From Sneathiellales bacterium (GTDB lineage: Bacteria; Pseudomonadota; Alphaproteobacteria; JANQFL01), in assembly GCA_028277845.1 (NCBI GenBank), contig JANQFL010000103.1, positions 1 through 64,000 of the forward strand: a stretch of DNA of 64,000 nucleotides, read 5' to 3'. The position numbers and the translations under genes are program-made. The notes under the pieces are model-generated. The model saw only the letters and a list, made by a program, of their open reading frames with translations. It searched no databases and had not been told where the DNA came from. Below are positions 34,067 through 42,432 of this stretch, piece by piece (position 1 is the stretch's first letter; every line of letters starts with the position of its first letter).

Positions 34067-34684
34067 ATGATGACGCTCTATCACTATCCCTATTCGCAAC
34101 ACGCCCGCCGCGTGGTGTCCCTGCTGGAGGCCGCCGGGCTGCCTTACCGGCTGCATCCCGTGGACATGGGGAAACAGGAATACCTGACGGACGAATACGC
34201 CGCCATCAACCCCAACCGGCAGATCCCTACACTGATCGACGGCACCGTCATCATCCACGAATCCAACGCCATCCTGCGCTATCTGTGCGCCAAGCACGGC
34301 CTGGACGACTGGTATCCCGCCGACCTGGCGCGGCGGGCGGCGGTGGAGCAGTGGCTCGACTGGAACCAGTGCCGGCTGGGCCCGGCGGTGGTCGACATCG
34401 TGCTCAACACCGTGTTCATGGGCGAGGACGGCGACAAGGCGGCCATCGCCCGCGGCCACGAGAAACTGACAGCGCTGGCCAGGATCCTCGACGACGCCCT
34501 GGCGGCGCAGGACTATCTGGCCGGCGATACGCCGACCATCGCCGACCTGTCGGTGGCGTCGAACATCTTCCACTTGGGCTTCGCCGACGCCCTGCCGGAC
34601 CGGCCCAACATCCGCGCCTGGTTCGCGCGCATGAGCGCCATCGAAGGGTTCCGCAAATCCCTGCCGGAGAAGCAAGCGGCCTGA
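34067..34684 (+). CDS. Glutathione S-transferase-family protein
   Basis: 205 residues starting MMTLYHYPYSQHARRVVSLLEAAGLPY; the longer track ORF runs back through the RNA leader and is not credible. The thioredoxin-like N-terminal domain has NPNRQIPTLIDGTVIIHESNAILRYL (cis-Pro and the Glu-Ser that bind glutathione), and the helical C-terminal domain contains DYLAGDTPTIADLSVASNI. No Cys is seen at the N-terminal active-site position; Tyr or Ser probably serves. Detoxification or thiolysis of an electrophile is the family role. The unusual leader suggests that this gene is regulated by a metabolite. Confidence 0.87.
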   Translation: MMTLYHYPYSQHARRVVSLLEAAGLPYRLHPVDMGKQEYLTDEYAAINPNRQIPTLIDGTVIIHESNAILRYLCAKHGLDDWYPADLARRAAVEQWLDWNQCRLGPAVVDIVLNTVFMGEDGDKAAIARGHEKLTALARILDDALAAQDYLAGDTPTIADLSVASNIFHLGFADALPDRPNIRAWFARMSAIEGFRKSLPEKQAA

Positions 34685-34686
34685 GC

Positions 34687-35286
34687 CTATTGCCGGGCTA
34701 CGGTCCCGGCCCCGCCGGACGGAGGCCGGGCGCCGCGGCGGCGTGCGAACAGCACGGCGATTCCCGCCAGCATGATGCCGCCGCCGAGCGCGGCGCGCAG
34801 CCAGTCCACCGGCGCCGCGTTGGCCCGCAGGGAGAGGCTGGCCGCGCTCACCGTCGCCGTGCGGGCGTTGAGCGACCAGTCCAGCCGGTAGCCGCCGCCG
34901 ATGGAGACATCGAACGTGCCCAGGCCCCTGCGCAGCGATCCCTTGTGATAGTGGTCGCTGCGGTCGGTGGCGTCGTCCCGGTGCACGGCCTTACCCGACC
35001 ACACGGCGATGTCGGCGGTGTTGCGCACCTCGACCCGGGTGTCGAACAGCGGCGTGTTGGGCCGGCGGTGGGTCATCTCGTAGTCGATGTCGAACACCGC
35101 GCGCAACGGGTTCATGTATTCTTCCAGCCGGACCGTCGTCTCCCGGGTGCCTCCGCCGGACAGCTCGAGCCGCGCCACCTCGCGACCCGACGACAGGGCG
35201 GCATCGATGGTGGTGTAAAAAAGATAAAACCCGGCGCCGATGAGCGCCAGTGACGGCACGATGCGCACGATGCCCCGTGATTTCAT
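34687..35286 (-). CDS. Hypothetical protein with N- and C-terminal membrane segments
   Basis: 199 residues. An N-terminal hydrophobic helix (IVRIVPSLALIGAGFYLFYT) and a C-terminal helix (LRAALGGGIMLAGIAVLFARRRG) flank a beta-rich middle region that is probably periplasmic (ELSGGGTRETTVRLEEYMNPLRAVFDIDYE, GYRLDWSLNARTATVSAASLSL). I do not recognise the family. It is transcribed with the YHYH lipoprotein gene upstream (37-bp gap), and its stop is 2 bp from the convergent GST stop. Confidence 0.65.
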   Translation of the reverse strand: MKSRGIVRIVPSLALIGAGFYLFYTTIDAALSSGREVARLELSGGGTRETTVRLEEYMNPLRAVFDIDYEMTHRRPNTPLFDTRVEVRNTADIAVWSGKAVHRDDATDRSDHYHKGSLRRGLGTFDVSIGGGYRLDWSLNARTATVSAASLSLRANAAPVDWLRAALGGGIMLAGIAVLFARRRGARPPSGGAGTVARQ

Positions 35287-35323
35287 AACGCCCCCCTCAT
35301 AACACCCTCAGCGCGCTGGCCGG

Positions 35324-36106
35324 CTACGGCCGGCGGAAGTCGCGGCCGACCCTACCCCAATGGCAGCGCGGATAAAACGGATAGGTGTCGGTGGCGAAAT
35401 AGACGTATTTGCCGTCCAGCATGCCGCCGTTGCATTCGTCCAGCGTGCCCGACCCGGCGACGTACTGCCAGTCCTGCACGAACCGACCGTCATGACGCCC
35501 GCCCGGCGCGGAAGAACGGGTGCCCGGCTTCAACCGGTAGCTCGACTTGGCCTTGGCGCCGACATAGTGCAGTTCGAAACCGTCGGCGGCGTAGCCGATA
35601 TGGCTTGACGCGCTTTGATCCACCAGACCCACGGGCACGCCGTGATAGTGATACAGCCCGCGGCGATCGACGTGGGCGTTGTGGTGGTCCATGCCGAGGC
35701 GGCGGGCGTTGCCCATGCCCTCCAGGTTCCAGCCCGAGGACCGGTCGCGGCTGTGGCCGCGCGGCGACGAGGCGTCGTACCAGTCGGCGGTGCCGGGCCG
35801 TACCGGCACACCGTTCAGGGCAACTGCGACCACCGGGGCACCATAAAACGGCGTGCTGTTGCGCCGTGGATTGGCATCGAAGCAATAGCGCAGCCGCTGG
35901 CTGCGAAAGCGGTGCGGATTGCCCCGGTTGGGAAACCGCCCCATGTCGTGGTTCGGCGTACCGTCGGAGACGATGCAGCGTTGATCGCCTTGCTGGAAGA
36001 TGCGCACCGAGTGCGCGCCGGAAGGGGGGTTCTGGGCGGTCGCCGAACACGCGGCGAGGACGAAGGCGCTCAAAGCCAAAACGGATACGCGTCGAACAAT
36101 CATCAA
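35324..36106 (-). CDS. YHYH-domain lipoprotein
   Basis: 260 residues. Signal peptide VSVLALSAFVLAAC ends in a lipobox with the acylated Cys at about residue 19. The central part has MDHHNAHVDRRGLYHYHGVPVGLVD, the His-rich YHYH signature, and GYAADGFELHY; the protein is rich in Arg/Tyr and ends with CHWGRVGRDFRRP. YHYH proteins are secreted or envelope proteins of unknown biochemical function, possibly metal-binding given the His cluster. It probably forms a two-gene unit with the membrane protein downstream. Confidence 0.8.
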   Translation of the reverse strand: MMIVRRVSVLALSAFVLAACSATAQNPPSGAHSVRIFQQGDQRCIVSDGTPNHDMGRFPNRGNPHRFRSQRLRYCFDANPRRNSTPFYGAPVVAVALNGVPVRPGTADWYDASSPRGHSRDRSSGWNLEGMGNARRLGMDHHNAHVDRRGLYHYHGVPVGLVDQSASSHIGYAADGFELHYVGAKAKSSYRLKPGTRSSAPGGRHDGRFVQDWQYVAGSGTLDECNGGMLDGKYVYFATDTYPFYPRCHWGRVGRDFRRP

Positions 36107-36125
36107 TCAACTCCTGCGGACCGTC

Positions 36126-36902
36126 TCAGGTTACCAGCGTCTCGGCGTAGCCGTCGACGGCGATGACCTGGCCGTTGATGTGGCGGCCGTTGTCGGAGGC
36201 GAGGAACAGGGCCATGTCGGCGATTTCCTCGGGTTCGATCAGGGTGCGCATGGCGCTTTGTTGGACGTAGGCCTGGCGGACCTCGTCCTCGCTGACGCCC
36301 TTGGCCGCGGCCTCGCGGGCGATGACGCCGGCCATGCGGTCGTTGTTGATCGAACCGGGCGCGATGGCGTTGACGCGGATGCCGTCGCCGCCCAGCTCCA
36401 TGGCCAGGGTCTTGGTCAGGCCGACGACGGCCCACTTGGCGGCGGCGTAGGGCGCGCGCAGGGGATAGGCGAGCACGCCGGCGGTGGACGCGATGTTGAC
36501 GATGACGCCGGACGATTGCGCCTTCATCACCGGCACGGCGCGGCGGCAGCACAGGAAACTGCCGTCCAGGTTGACCGCGGTGCAGTGCCGCCAGTCTTCG
36601 AGCGACAGTGAATCGACACCGCCGGTGGGTCCGGAGACGCCGGCGTTGTTGACCAGCACGTCGATGCCGCCCAACTCGGCCAGGACCAGATCGAAAAAGC
36701 CATCCACGTCCGTCTCGGACGACACGTCCGCCCGCGCGGCGATGACGCCGGGCAGCGCGGCCTGCAAAGCGTCGAGATGGTCCTGGGATATGTCACAGAC
36801 GGCAACGCGGCCGCCGCGATCTGCAAACCCCTGTGCGATCGCCCGGCCGATGCCGGACCCGCCGGCGGTCACCACCACGCGCTTGCCGTCCAAACCCCGC
36901 AT
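36126..36902 (-). CDS. Short-chain dehydrogenase/reductase
   Basis: 258 residues from ATG 36902, preceded by GGGAGGAGG; the long track ORF upstream is a shadow. Classical SDR motifs: cofactor loop VVVTAGGSGIGRAIAQGFAD, acidic VAVCDIS (favouring NAD), DVLVNNAGVSGPTGG, active-site Ser in GVIVNIASTAGVLAYP and YAAAKWAVVGLTKTLAMEL for Tyr-x3-Lys, and the C-terminal GQVIAVDGYAETL. It oxidises or reduces an alcohol/ketone; no substrate is evident. It stands alone, downstream of remnant genes. Confidence 0.9.
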   Translation of the reverse strand: MRGLDGKRVVVTAGGSGIGRAIAQGFADRGGRVAVCDISQDHLDALQAALPGVIAARADVSSETDVDGFFDLVLAELGGIDVLVNNAGVSGPTGGVDSLSLEDWRHCTAVNLDGSFLCCRRAVPVMKAQSSGVIVNIASTAGVLAYPLRAPYAAAKWAVVGLTKTLAMELGGDGIRVNAIAPGSINNDRMAGVIAREAAAKGVSEDEVRQAYVQQSAMRTLIEPEEIADMALFLASDNGRHINGQVIAVDGYAETLVT

Positions 36903-36970
36903 GACGCCTCCTCCCACGCATTGTCGGAATGGGAGGACTGTAGCAGCGGTTGCCGACCCCGGAAACGATC

Positions 36971-37228
36971 CTATTGGTCCGTCGCGGGTTCCGGATGGCC
37001 CTGGAGAAAGTCGGCGCTTCCCGGGTGCCAAGGCACGGCGTAGCCGGTGGCGGCTTCGGTGCCGGGCGACAACGGGCTGCCGACCAGGGCGCCGGTGACC
37101 AGCCAGGCATGACGGGCCGGCAGATCGGCGCGGGTGATCAAAAGCCGGTCGCCGAACGGCGCCAGCAGGCGCAGATCGATCGGCCCGTAGGGCACGAAGG
37201 CACCCGTCCCCTGCCGCCTGGCTGATCT
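36971..37228 (-). pseudogene. 3' remnant of an unidentified gene
   Basis: The minus-strand frame ending at TAG 36971 encodes PYGPIDLRLLAPFGDRLLITRADLPARHAWLVTGALV and ends in TGYAVPWHPGSADFLQGHPEPATDQ, a protein-like C terminus without a proper start: only an internal GTG at 37195 is available. The ending with a WHPG segment vaguely recalls TAXI-type solute-binding proteins. The frame loses its protein-like character at about 37200-37228, exactly where the oppositely oriented GT39-like remnant begins, so the gene was probably truncated by a deletion or rearrangement. Confidence 0.4.
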
Positions 37229-37869
37229 TCGGTCTCGTTTCGTCGCACGCTCGATACAGGGTTTTACTGCGCGGCCTTGTCGCCGTTGTTGTCGTGATGG
37301 CCGTCATCTCACCGTGGACGGTCAGAAACTATCTGGTGTTGGGAGATTTCATCCCGGTTTCGAGCAATGGAGGCTCCGTCCTTTACCGCGCTAAAAACCC
37401 GCTTGCACGCGGAGGCTATTCGACGAGAGGGGAACGCGACCTCGACGCGCTCAGAGGAAACGAAGCCGAGTGGAATCGCACCGGCGTTCGATGGGCAGTG
37501 GTCTGGATTAAAGACAATCCCCTCGAGTTCGTCGAACTCGTGTTTCACAAACAAAGACTGTTCCTGGCAAACGACTATTCGGGTGCGTACTACGCATTCA
37601 ACCGTTTCGTTCAGCAAAAGCCGGACAGCACTCTGCTGGAAAACACCGTTGCAAACTATTTCCGTGCGGCCGGCAATTTCTGGTGGGTATCGCTTTGGAT
37701 ATTGGTTGCCTCGTCTTTGCTGTCCCGCGCGGACCACTGGCGGTCTATTCCGAGTGTCATGTTGTTGTTGCTGCCGCTTATCTATTTGTTGGGCATCCAT
37801 TCCGTGTTCGAGAGTTAGCCGCGATATTATATTCCGGCGGTCACGTTTCTGTGTATCGGCGCGTCGTAG
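37201..37869 (+). pseudogene. 5'-truncated, amber-interrupted GT39-like membrane glycosyltransferase
   Basis: The open frame can be followed from about 37201 (AAWLIFGLVSSHARYRVLLRG) into the track ORF, with VVVMAVISPWTVRNYLVLGDFIPVSSNGG, the juxtamembrane motif of ArnT/PMT-like transferases, then helices ending LLLLPLIYLLGIHSVFES. The TAG at 37816-37818 interrupts a continuing frame (PRYYIPAVTFLCIGAS, TAG at 37867) where homologues usually read ESSPRYxxP, so a Ser codon seems to have become amber. The catalytic N-terminal half is absent. Base composition is lower in GC than nearby genes. Confidence 0.65.
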
Positions 37870-38025
37870 ATATTTGTGCCTAGCAGCAGACACTCTCGAA
37901 ACCATTGACGGTTGGCGCGTTTCTGTATTCCCGACCGCGTCCGCGAATTGCCAGAATTTTGCAACCATCGCGCCACAAAACTGAAATCGAGTCAACATCG
38001 AACTGTCTTGAAGCGCCACTAACAT

Positions 38026-38061
38026 GGCCCCGTTTTCCAAATTTGTGTCATTAGCGGGGCC
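38026..38061 (+). other. Hairpin at the translation start of the first phnD-like gene
   Basis: GGCCCCG (38026-38032) and CGGGGCC (38055-38061) can pair across a 22-nt loop, with the right arm covering the GCGGGG stretch, the only purine-rich segment before ATG 38067. This could hide the ribosome-binding site. Confidence 0.35.
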
Positions 38062-38066
38062 TGAAC

Positions 38067-38957
38067 ATGTTCAAGAAATTTATCGCCGCCGCCGTCATGG
38101 TCGCGGGGCTGCTGACATTGCAATCTCCTGCCGTATCGGCGGAAAAGATCAGACTTGCCGTTACCGACCTGGTCGGGCTCGAGGAGCTGCAGCGTGAATT
38201 CGGCGCCTTCAAATCGGTGCTCGGCAAGGCGACCGGCTACGATATCGAATTTCTGCCGGTGACCAACCGGACGGCGGCCGTCGAGGCGCTGCGCTTCAAG
38301 AAGGTCGACTTCGTGCTGACCGGCCCGGCCGAATACGTGGTGATGAAGAAGCGCTCCAACGCCAGGATCGTCGTCGGTTTCTCCCGGCCCGACTATTTCG
38401 CCGTGCTGATCGCCCTGGCCGACAGCCCTTACACCATGGCCAAGGACCTCAAGGGCAAGAAGGTCGCCCTGGGCTCGGTGGGATCGACGTCGAAGCACCT
38501 CGGTCCGAGTCAGGTCATGGCCGACTACGGCCTGGATCCGATGAAGGATGTCCAGGTGATCCACACCAAGATGCCGGTTGCCTGGGAATCGCTCAAGAAG
38601 GGCGACGTTGCGGCGGTCGGTATGAACCACCTGAAGTTCCTCAGCTTCCGCAAGAAGGAAATGGAAAAGGGCGGGATGCCGCCGGGTGCCTTCCGTGTCG
38701 TCGGCCGCGGCCCCGATCTGCCCAACGACGTGCTGATGGTCGGCAGCCATGTGGACCAGGCCACCGTCGACAAGATGCGCAACGCGTTCGTCAAGCACTC
38801 CGACGAACTGGTGGGCGCCATCCTCAAGGGCGAGGACAATCAGAAGTACGAGGGCATGGCGTTCCTGAGCAACATTCAGGACAAGGATTACGACTATGTG
38901 CGGTCGATGTACCGTACGGTCGGGTATCCGGAATACGCCGATTTCATCGGCAACTGA
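38067..38957 (+). CDS. PhnD-type phosphonate/phosphite ABC transporter substrate-binding protein
   Basis: 296 residues. Signal peptide MFKKFIAAAVMVAGLLTLQSPAVSA, then IRLAVTDLVGLEELQREFGAFKSVLGKATGYDIEFLPV, the PhnD/PtxB/HtxB fold start; NRTAAVEALRFKKVDFVLTGPAEYVVMKK and LKGKKVALGSVGSTSKHLGP form the ligand cleft, the Ser/Thr cluster matching the phosphonate-binding P-loop. It is followed by its own ATPase (2-bp gap), permease, a PhnM paralogue and PhnN, making a second phosphonate-type importer distinct from 42.5-45.4 kb. The ligand may be another reduced or esterified phosphorus compound. Confidence 0.88.
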   Translation: MFKKFIAAAVMVAGLLTLQSPAVSAEKIRLAVTDLVGLEELQREFGAFKSVLGKATGYDIEFLPVTNRTAAVEALRFKKVDFVLTGPAEYVVMKKRSNARIVVGFSRPDYFAVLIALADSPYTMAKDLKGKKVALGSVGSTSKHLGPSQVMADYGLDPMKDVQVIHTKMPVAWESLKKGDVAAVGMNHLKFLSFRKKEMEKGGMPPGAFRVVGRGPDLPNDVLMVGSHVDQATVDKMRNAFVKHSDELVGAILKGEDNQKYEGMAFLSNIQDKDYDYVRSMYRTVGYPEYADFIGN

Positions 38958-38959
38958 CC

Positions 38960-39778
38960 ATGACCGCGGTTGCGCGCCTGGCAACCTTTGAAGGCAACGG
39001 GCAGGACGGGCCGCCGGCGAGCAGCCTGTCCCCCACCCCGGCGCTGCAGGTACGCCGGCTCAGTAAAAGTTTCACAGCCGGCGGCCAACCGGTCTTCCAC
39101 GACGTCACGTTCGATGTCCCGCAAGGACAGTCGGTGGCCCTGATCGGCGCCAACGGCGCCGGCAAGAGCACGTTGTTGCGCTGTTGCCTGCGCCTGGTCG
39201 AACCGGACAGCGGCGACATCGCGTTTCATGGCACGGATTTCGTCGCCGCCCGCCGTCAGGCGCTGCGCCGCATGCGTGCCCGCGTCGGTTTCGTGTTTCA
39301 GAAGCACAATCTGGTGCCGCGCCTGTCCGTGCTGACCAACGTCATGCATGGCGCCCTCGCCCGCGGTGTCGGACCGCGGTCGTGGTTCCAGGCGATCGCC
39401 CCCGGGGCGGAGCGCGAAAAAGCCATGGCGTGCCTCGAGCAGGTCGGTCTCGCCGACCTCGCGGACAGAAGGGCCGACCGGCTGTCGGGCGGTCAGTCGC
39501 AACGGGTCGCCATCGCCCGGTCCCTGATGCAGGACCCCGAGCTGATGTTCGCCGACGAACCGGTGGCGAGCCTCGACCCCGCGGCCGGCGAAGGCATCAT
39601 GGAACTGTTCGCGCGACTCAACCACGACCGCGGGCTGACCCTGGTGTTCGTCTCGCACCAGCTGGATCACGCGCTGCGCTATGCCGATCGGGTGCTGGGG
39701 CTCCGGGAAGGCGGCCTGGCGCTCGATGCCGCGAGCGCCGGCCGGACGCCCGGCTGTCTGCGCGGCCTGTATGACTGA
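38960..39778 (+). CDS. PhnC-type phosphonate ABC transporter ATPase
   Basis: 272 residues. After a 30-residue N-terminal extension (LATFEGNGQDGPPASS...), Walker A is GANGAGKST, the Q-loop region [26 protein letters not shown] is characteristic of PhnC, the signature is LSGGQSQRVAIARSLMQ and Walker B LMFADEPVASLDP. It works with the PhnD-like protein upstream and the permease downstream, whose ATG lies 8 bp inside this gene's end. Confidence 0.9.
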   Translation: MTAVARLATFEGNGQDGPPASSLSPTPALQVRRLSKSFTAGGQPVFHDVTFDVPQGQSVALIGANGAGKSTLLRCCLRLVEPDSGDIAFHGTDFVAARRQALRRMRARVGFVFQKHNLVPRLSVLTNVMHGALARGVGPRSWFQAIAPGAEREKAMACLEQVGLADLADRRADRLSGGQSQRVAIARSLMQDPELMFADEPVASLDPAAGEGIMELFARLNHDRGLTLVFVSHQLDHALRYADRVLGLREGGLALDAASAGRTPGCLRGLYD

Positions 39779-40580
39779 TACCGCGACAAGCCGGAGCGGG
39801 CCAAAACGCTTCGCCGCGCCCGAACCGCTGAAGGCCGCGCTGTTCGCCGGCGGTCTCGGGTTTTTCCTCTGGTCCCTGGCCGGCGCCGGCGTGTCGATCA
39901 GCGAACTGATTTCCGGCCTGCCCAACATGGGGGTCATCGCGTCGGAAATGGTGCCGCCGGCGACGGACCGCTTCCTGCCCATGCTGTGGTCGGTGCTGAC
40001 CACGTTTCAGATGGCGCTGGTCGGTACGGTCATCGGCGTCGTCATCAGCGTGCCGCTGGCCGTGCTCGCCGCCCGCAATCTGGCACCCCATCCGCTGATC
40101 CATGCCGCCGTGCGCGGGATCGTCAGTTTCCTTCGTACCGTGCCCGATCTGGCCTGGGCCTTGTTTTTCGTCGCCTCGGTCGGACTGGGCCCGTTTGCCG
40201 GAACGCTGACCATCATCGTCGACACGGTCGGGTTCTGTGCCCGCTTCTTCGCCGAGAACATGGAAGAGGCCGACCCCGGCCCCGGCGAAGCCATCGCCAC
40301 CCTGGGCGGCCGGCGCATCGACATCGTCGTCTGCTGCATCTTTCCGGCCGCCCTGCCGGCCATGATCAACACCAGCCTGTTCGCGTTGGAAAAGGCTGTG
40401 CGCTCGTCCGTCGTGCTCGGCCTGGTCGGCGCCGGAGGCATCGGCGCCGAACTGGCCGTGTCCATGGAAATGTTCCGCTACGACCAGGCCGCCACCATCG
40501 TGCTGATGATCTTCGTCCTGGTGCTCGGTGTCGAACGCTTCAGCTCATGGTCGCGGGGGCGGCTGATCGGAAGAGCCTGA
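39771..40580 (+). CDS. PhnE-type phosphonate ABC transporter permease
   Basis: 269 residues from ATG 39771, overlapping the ATPase stop; the track ORF start is upstream. About six hydrophobic segments, with VLTTFQMALVGTVIGVVISVPLAVLAARNL and FLRTVPDLAWALFFVASVGLGPFAGTLTIIVDTVG, typical of PhnE, and the EAA-like loop MEEADPGPGEAIATLGGRR. The final VGAGGIGAELAVSMEMFRYDQAATIVLMI is also PhnE-like. It imports the ligand of the upstream PhnD-like protein. Confidence 0.9.
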   Translation: MTDTATSRSGPKRFAAPEPLKAALFAGGLGFFLWSLAGAGVSISELISGLPNMGVIASEMVPPATDRFLPMLWSVLTTFQMALVGTVIGVVISVPLAVLAARNLAPHPLIHAAVRGIVSFLRTVPDLAWALFFVASVGLGPFAGTLTIIVDTVGFCARFFAENMEEADPGPGEAIATLGGRRIDIVVCCIFPAALPAMINTSLFALEKAVRSSVVLGLVGAGGIGAELAVSMEMFRYDQAATIVLMIFVLVLGVERFSSWSRGRLIGRA

Positions 40581-40609
40581 CCCATACCCGGAGAAAGAGA
40601 GTACGCCCG

Positions 40610-41770
40610 ATGGATCAATTCAATCCCCACCAGGTCACCGTCGTCGAGAACGCGCACGTCCTTACGCCCGAGGGCTGGCGCAAGGACGTCTCGCTCGTCA
40701 TCCGCGGCGGCCTGATCGAGGAGATTACCAAGCTGCGCCCCGCCGCCGATTTCTACCTGCCGGGCGAGGACCGTTATATCCTGCCGGGCATTGTCGATAT
40801 TCATGGCGACGCCTTCGAGAGGCACATCGCGCCGCGGGCCGGCGTCCAGTTTCCTGTCTCCATGGCGGTGCAGTTCAACGACGCCAGCCTCGTCGCGGCG
40901 GGTATCACGACCTTTTTCTACAGCATCACCGACGGTTTCGAACCCGGTCTGCGCAGCCGCCGCACCGTGCGCGAGATCATGCAGGCCCTTAACGATCATC
41001 GCGGCAAGCTGCTGTGCGATTCGCGCGTACACATTCGCCATGAACAGGCCAATACCGAGGATCATGACGAGCTGGTCGCCTGGATGAAGAGCGGGCAAAT
41101 CGACCTGTTGTCCCTCAACAACCACTTGCCGCCGGCCGGCAACCAAAAGGCCTTCGACCGCAGCGTCAACGGGCTCAGGCGCCGGGTCTCCATCAGCGAG
41201 CCGGAAGCCGTGGCGTATCTGCAGAACCTTCAGGCGCGAATTCCCGAGGGCAAGGTTCAAGTCGAGGAGCTGGCCCGGCTGGCCCGGGACCACGGCGTAC
41301 CTCTTGCATCTCACGACGACGCCAACGAAGCGGACGTTCGGCGCTCGCTCATGCTGGGCGTCGATATCGCCGAGTTTCCCATGACCATCGAGACCGCCCG
41401 TTCCTTCCGCGACGAAGGCGTGCACGTGGTCATGGGGGCGCCCAACGGCGTGCGCGGCAAGTCGCATCTGTCGGCGCTCAGCGTGCGAGAGGCGGTGGCC
41501 GCCGGGATCGTCGACGTGCTGTGCAGCGATTATCATTACCCCAGCCTGTTCCAGGTGCCCTTCCTGCTCAATCAACTGGGCGCGCTCGACCTGGCCGAGG
41601 CCTGGAAGCTGGTCAGCGCCAATCCCGCCCGCGCCGTCGGCCTGGAGGCGATCAAGGGCGGTATCGAACCCGGCATGGCGGCCGATGTTCTGCTGCTCAA
41701 CGCATTGACCGGTTCGGCCTTCGACCTCGACGGCGTTGTCGTCGGCGGCCGTGTCGTGCTGCAGCGTTAG
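40610..41770 (+). CDS. PhnM-family amidohydrolase (paralogue)
   Basis: 386 residues from ATG 40610 (GGAGAAAGAGAG upstream). A metal-dependent amidohydrolase: YILPGIVDIHGDAFERHIAPRAGV (metal His and PhnM-like HIAPR), DSRVHIRHEQAN, LASHDDANEADV, FPMTIETARSFRDEGVHVVMGAPNGVRGKSH and VLCSDYHYPSLF. True PhnM is a diphosphatase acting on alpha-D-ribose-1-methylphosphonate 5-triphosphate. A second, more canonical PhnM lies at 46670-47812. This copy has IHGDAF instead of LHTDNL and travels with its own importer and PhnN, so it may serve a related ribosyl-phosphorus intermediate. Confidence 0.83.
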   Translation: MDQFNPHQVTVVENAHVLTPEGWRKDVSLVIRGGLIEEITKLRPAADFYLPGEDRYILPGIVDIHGDAFERHIAPRAGVQFPVSMAVQFNDASLVAAGITTFFYSITDGFEPGLRSRRTVREIMQALNDHRGKLLCDSRVHIRHEQANTEDHDELVAWMKSGQIDLLSLNNHLPPAGNQKAFDRSVNGLRRRVSISEPEAVAYLQNLQARIPEGKVQVEELARLARDHGVPLASHDDANEADVRRSLMLGVDIAEFPMTIETARSFRDEGVHVVMGAPNGVRGKSHLSALSVREAVAAGIVDVLCSDYHYPSLFQVPFLLNQLGALDLAEAWKLVSANPARAVGLEAIKGGIEPGMAADVLLLNALTGSAFDLDGVVVGGRVVLQR

Positions 41771-41780
41771 GGCTTCCGGC

Positions 41781-42401
41781 ATGGGCCGATTTCCCGGCAC
41801 CCTCGTTCTCGTTCTCGTTGTCGGCCCGTCGGGCGCGGGCAAGGATACGATCCTGAACGGCGCCCGCCGGCTGCTGGCCGACGATCCACGCTTTTTCTTT
41901 CCCCGGCGCGCCATCACCCGCCCGGCCGACGCCGGCGGCGAGGACCACATCGCCGTCAGCGACCAGGATTACGACGCCATCCTGGCGCATGACGGCTTCG
42001 CGCTGCATTGGCAGGCGCACGGCCTGCGCTACGGCATTTCCCGCGGCATCGAGCGCGACCTGGCCCTCAACCGTTCGGTCGTCGTCAATGCCTCGCGCAC
42101 GATGATCGAAACGGCGCAGCACCTGTATCCGGGCACGCAGGCCATTTTCGTGACGGCGTCGCCACAGGTGCTGGCCGAACGGCTCGCGGCGCGCAACAGG
42201 GAAACCCATGACGCGATTCTGGCCCGCCTAAACCGGAAAACACCGTTGCCGACAACGGGAGATGGTATCTGGCACGTGCGCAACGATGGAACTGCCGACA
42301 CGGCGATCAATGCATTCGTCGCGATCCTCAAACGCATTGTTCTGCTCGGCTCCGGAACCGGGGTCTCGAGCGGGCCATCCGAATTACGCCCGTTCCAATG
42401 A
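41781..42401 (+). CDS. phnN: Ribose 1,5-bisphosphate phosphokinase
   Basis: 206 residues from ATG 41781 (MGRFPGTLVLVLVVGPSGAGKDTIL), where the Walker A GPSGAGKD is of the PhnN/guanylate-kinase type. Other conserved pieces: FFFPRRAITRPADAGGEDHIAVS, LHWQAHGLRYGI and VVVNASRTMIETA. It converts ribose 1,5-bisphosphate from the C-P lyase pathway to PRPP. It follows the PhnM paralogue by 10 bp and is the only phnN in the window, so it serves the phnG-M operon encoded on the other strand as well. Confidence 0.9.
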   Translation: MGRFPGTLVLVLVVGPSGAGKDTILNGARRLLADDPRFFFPRRAITRPADAGGEDHIAVSDQDYDAILAHDGFALHWQAHGLRYGISRGIERDLALNRSVVVNASRTMIETAQHLYPGTQAIFVTASPQVLAERLAARNRETHDAILARLNRKTPLPTTGDGIWHVRNDGTADTAINAFVAILKRIVLLGSGTGVSSGPSELRPFQ

Positions 42402-42432
42402 CTTCGACACTTGTCTAGCCGACGACACCGTT

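Noticed and set aside
38003-38020. Pho box upstream of the first phnD-like gene (CTGTCTT-GAAG-CGCCACT)
   Set aside because: Only the first heptamer is close to consensus; the 11-bp neighbours match poorly, so it is not listed as a feature.
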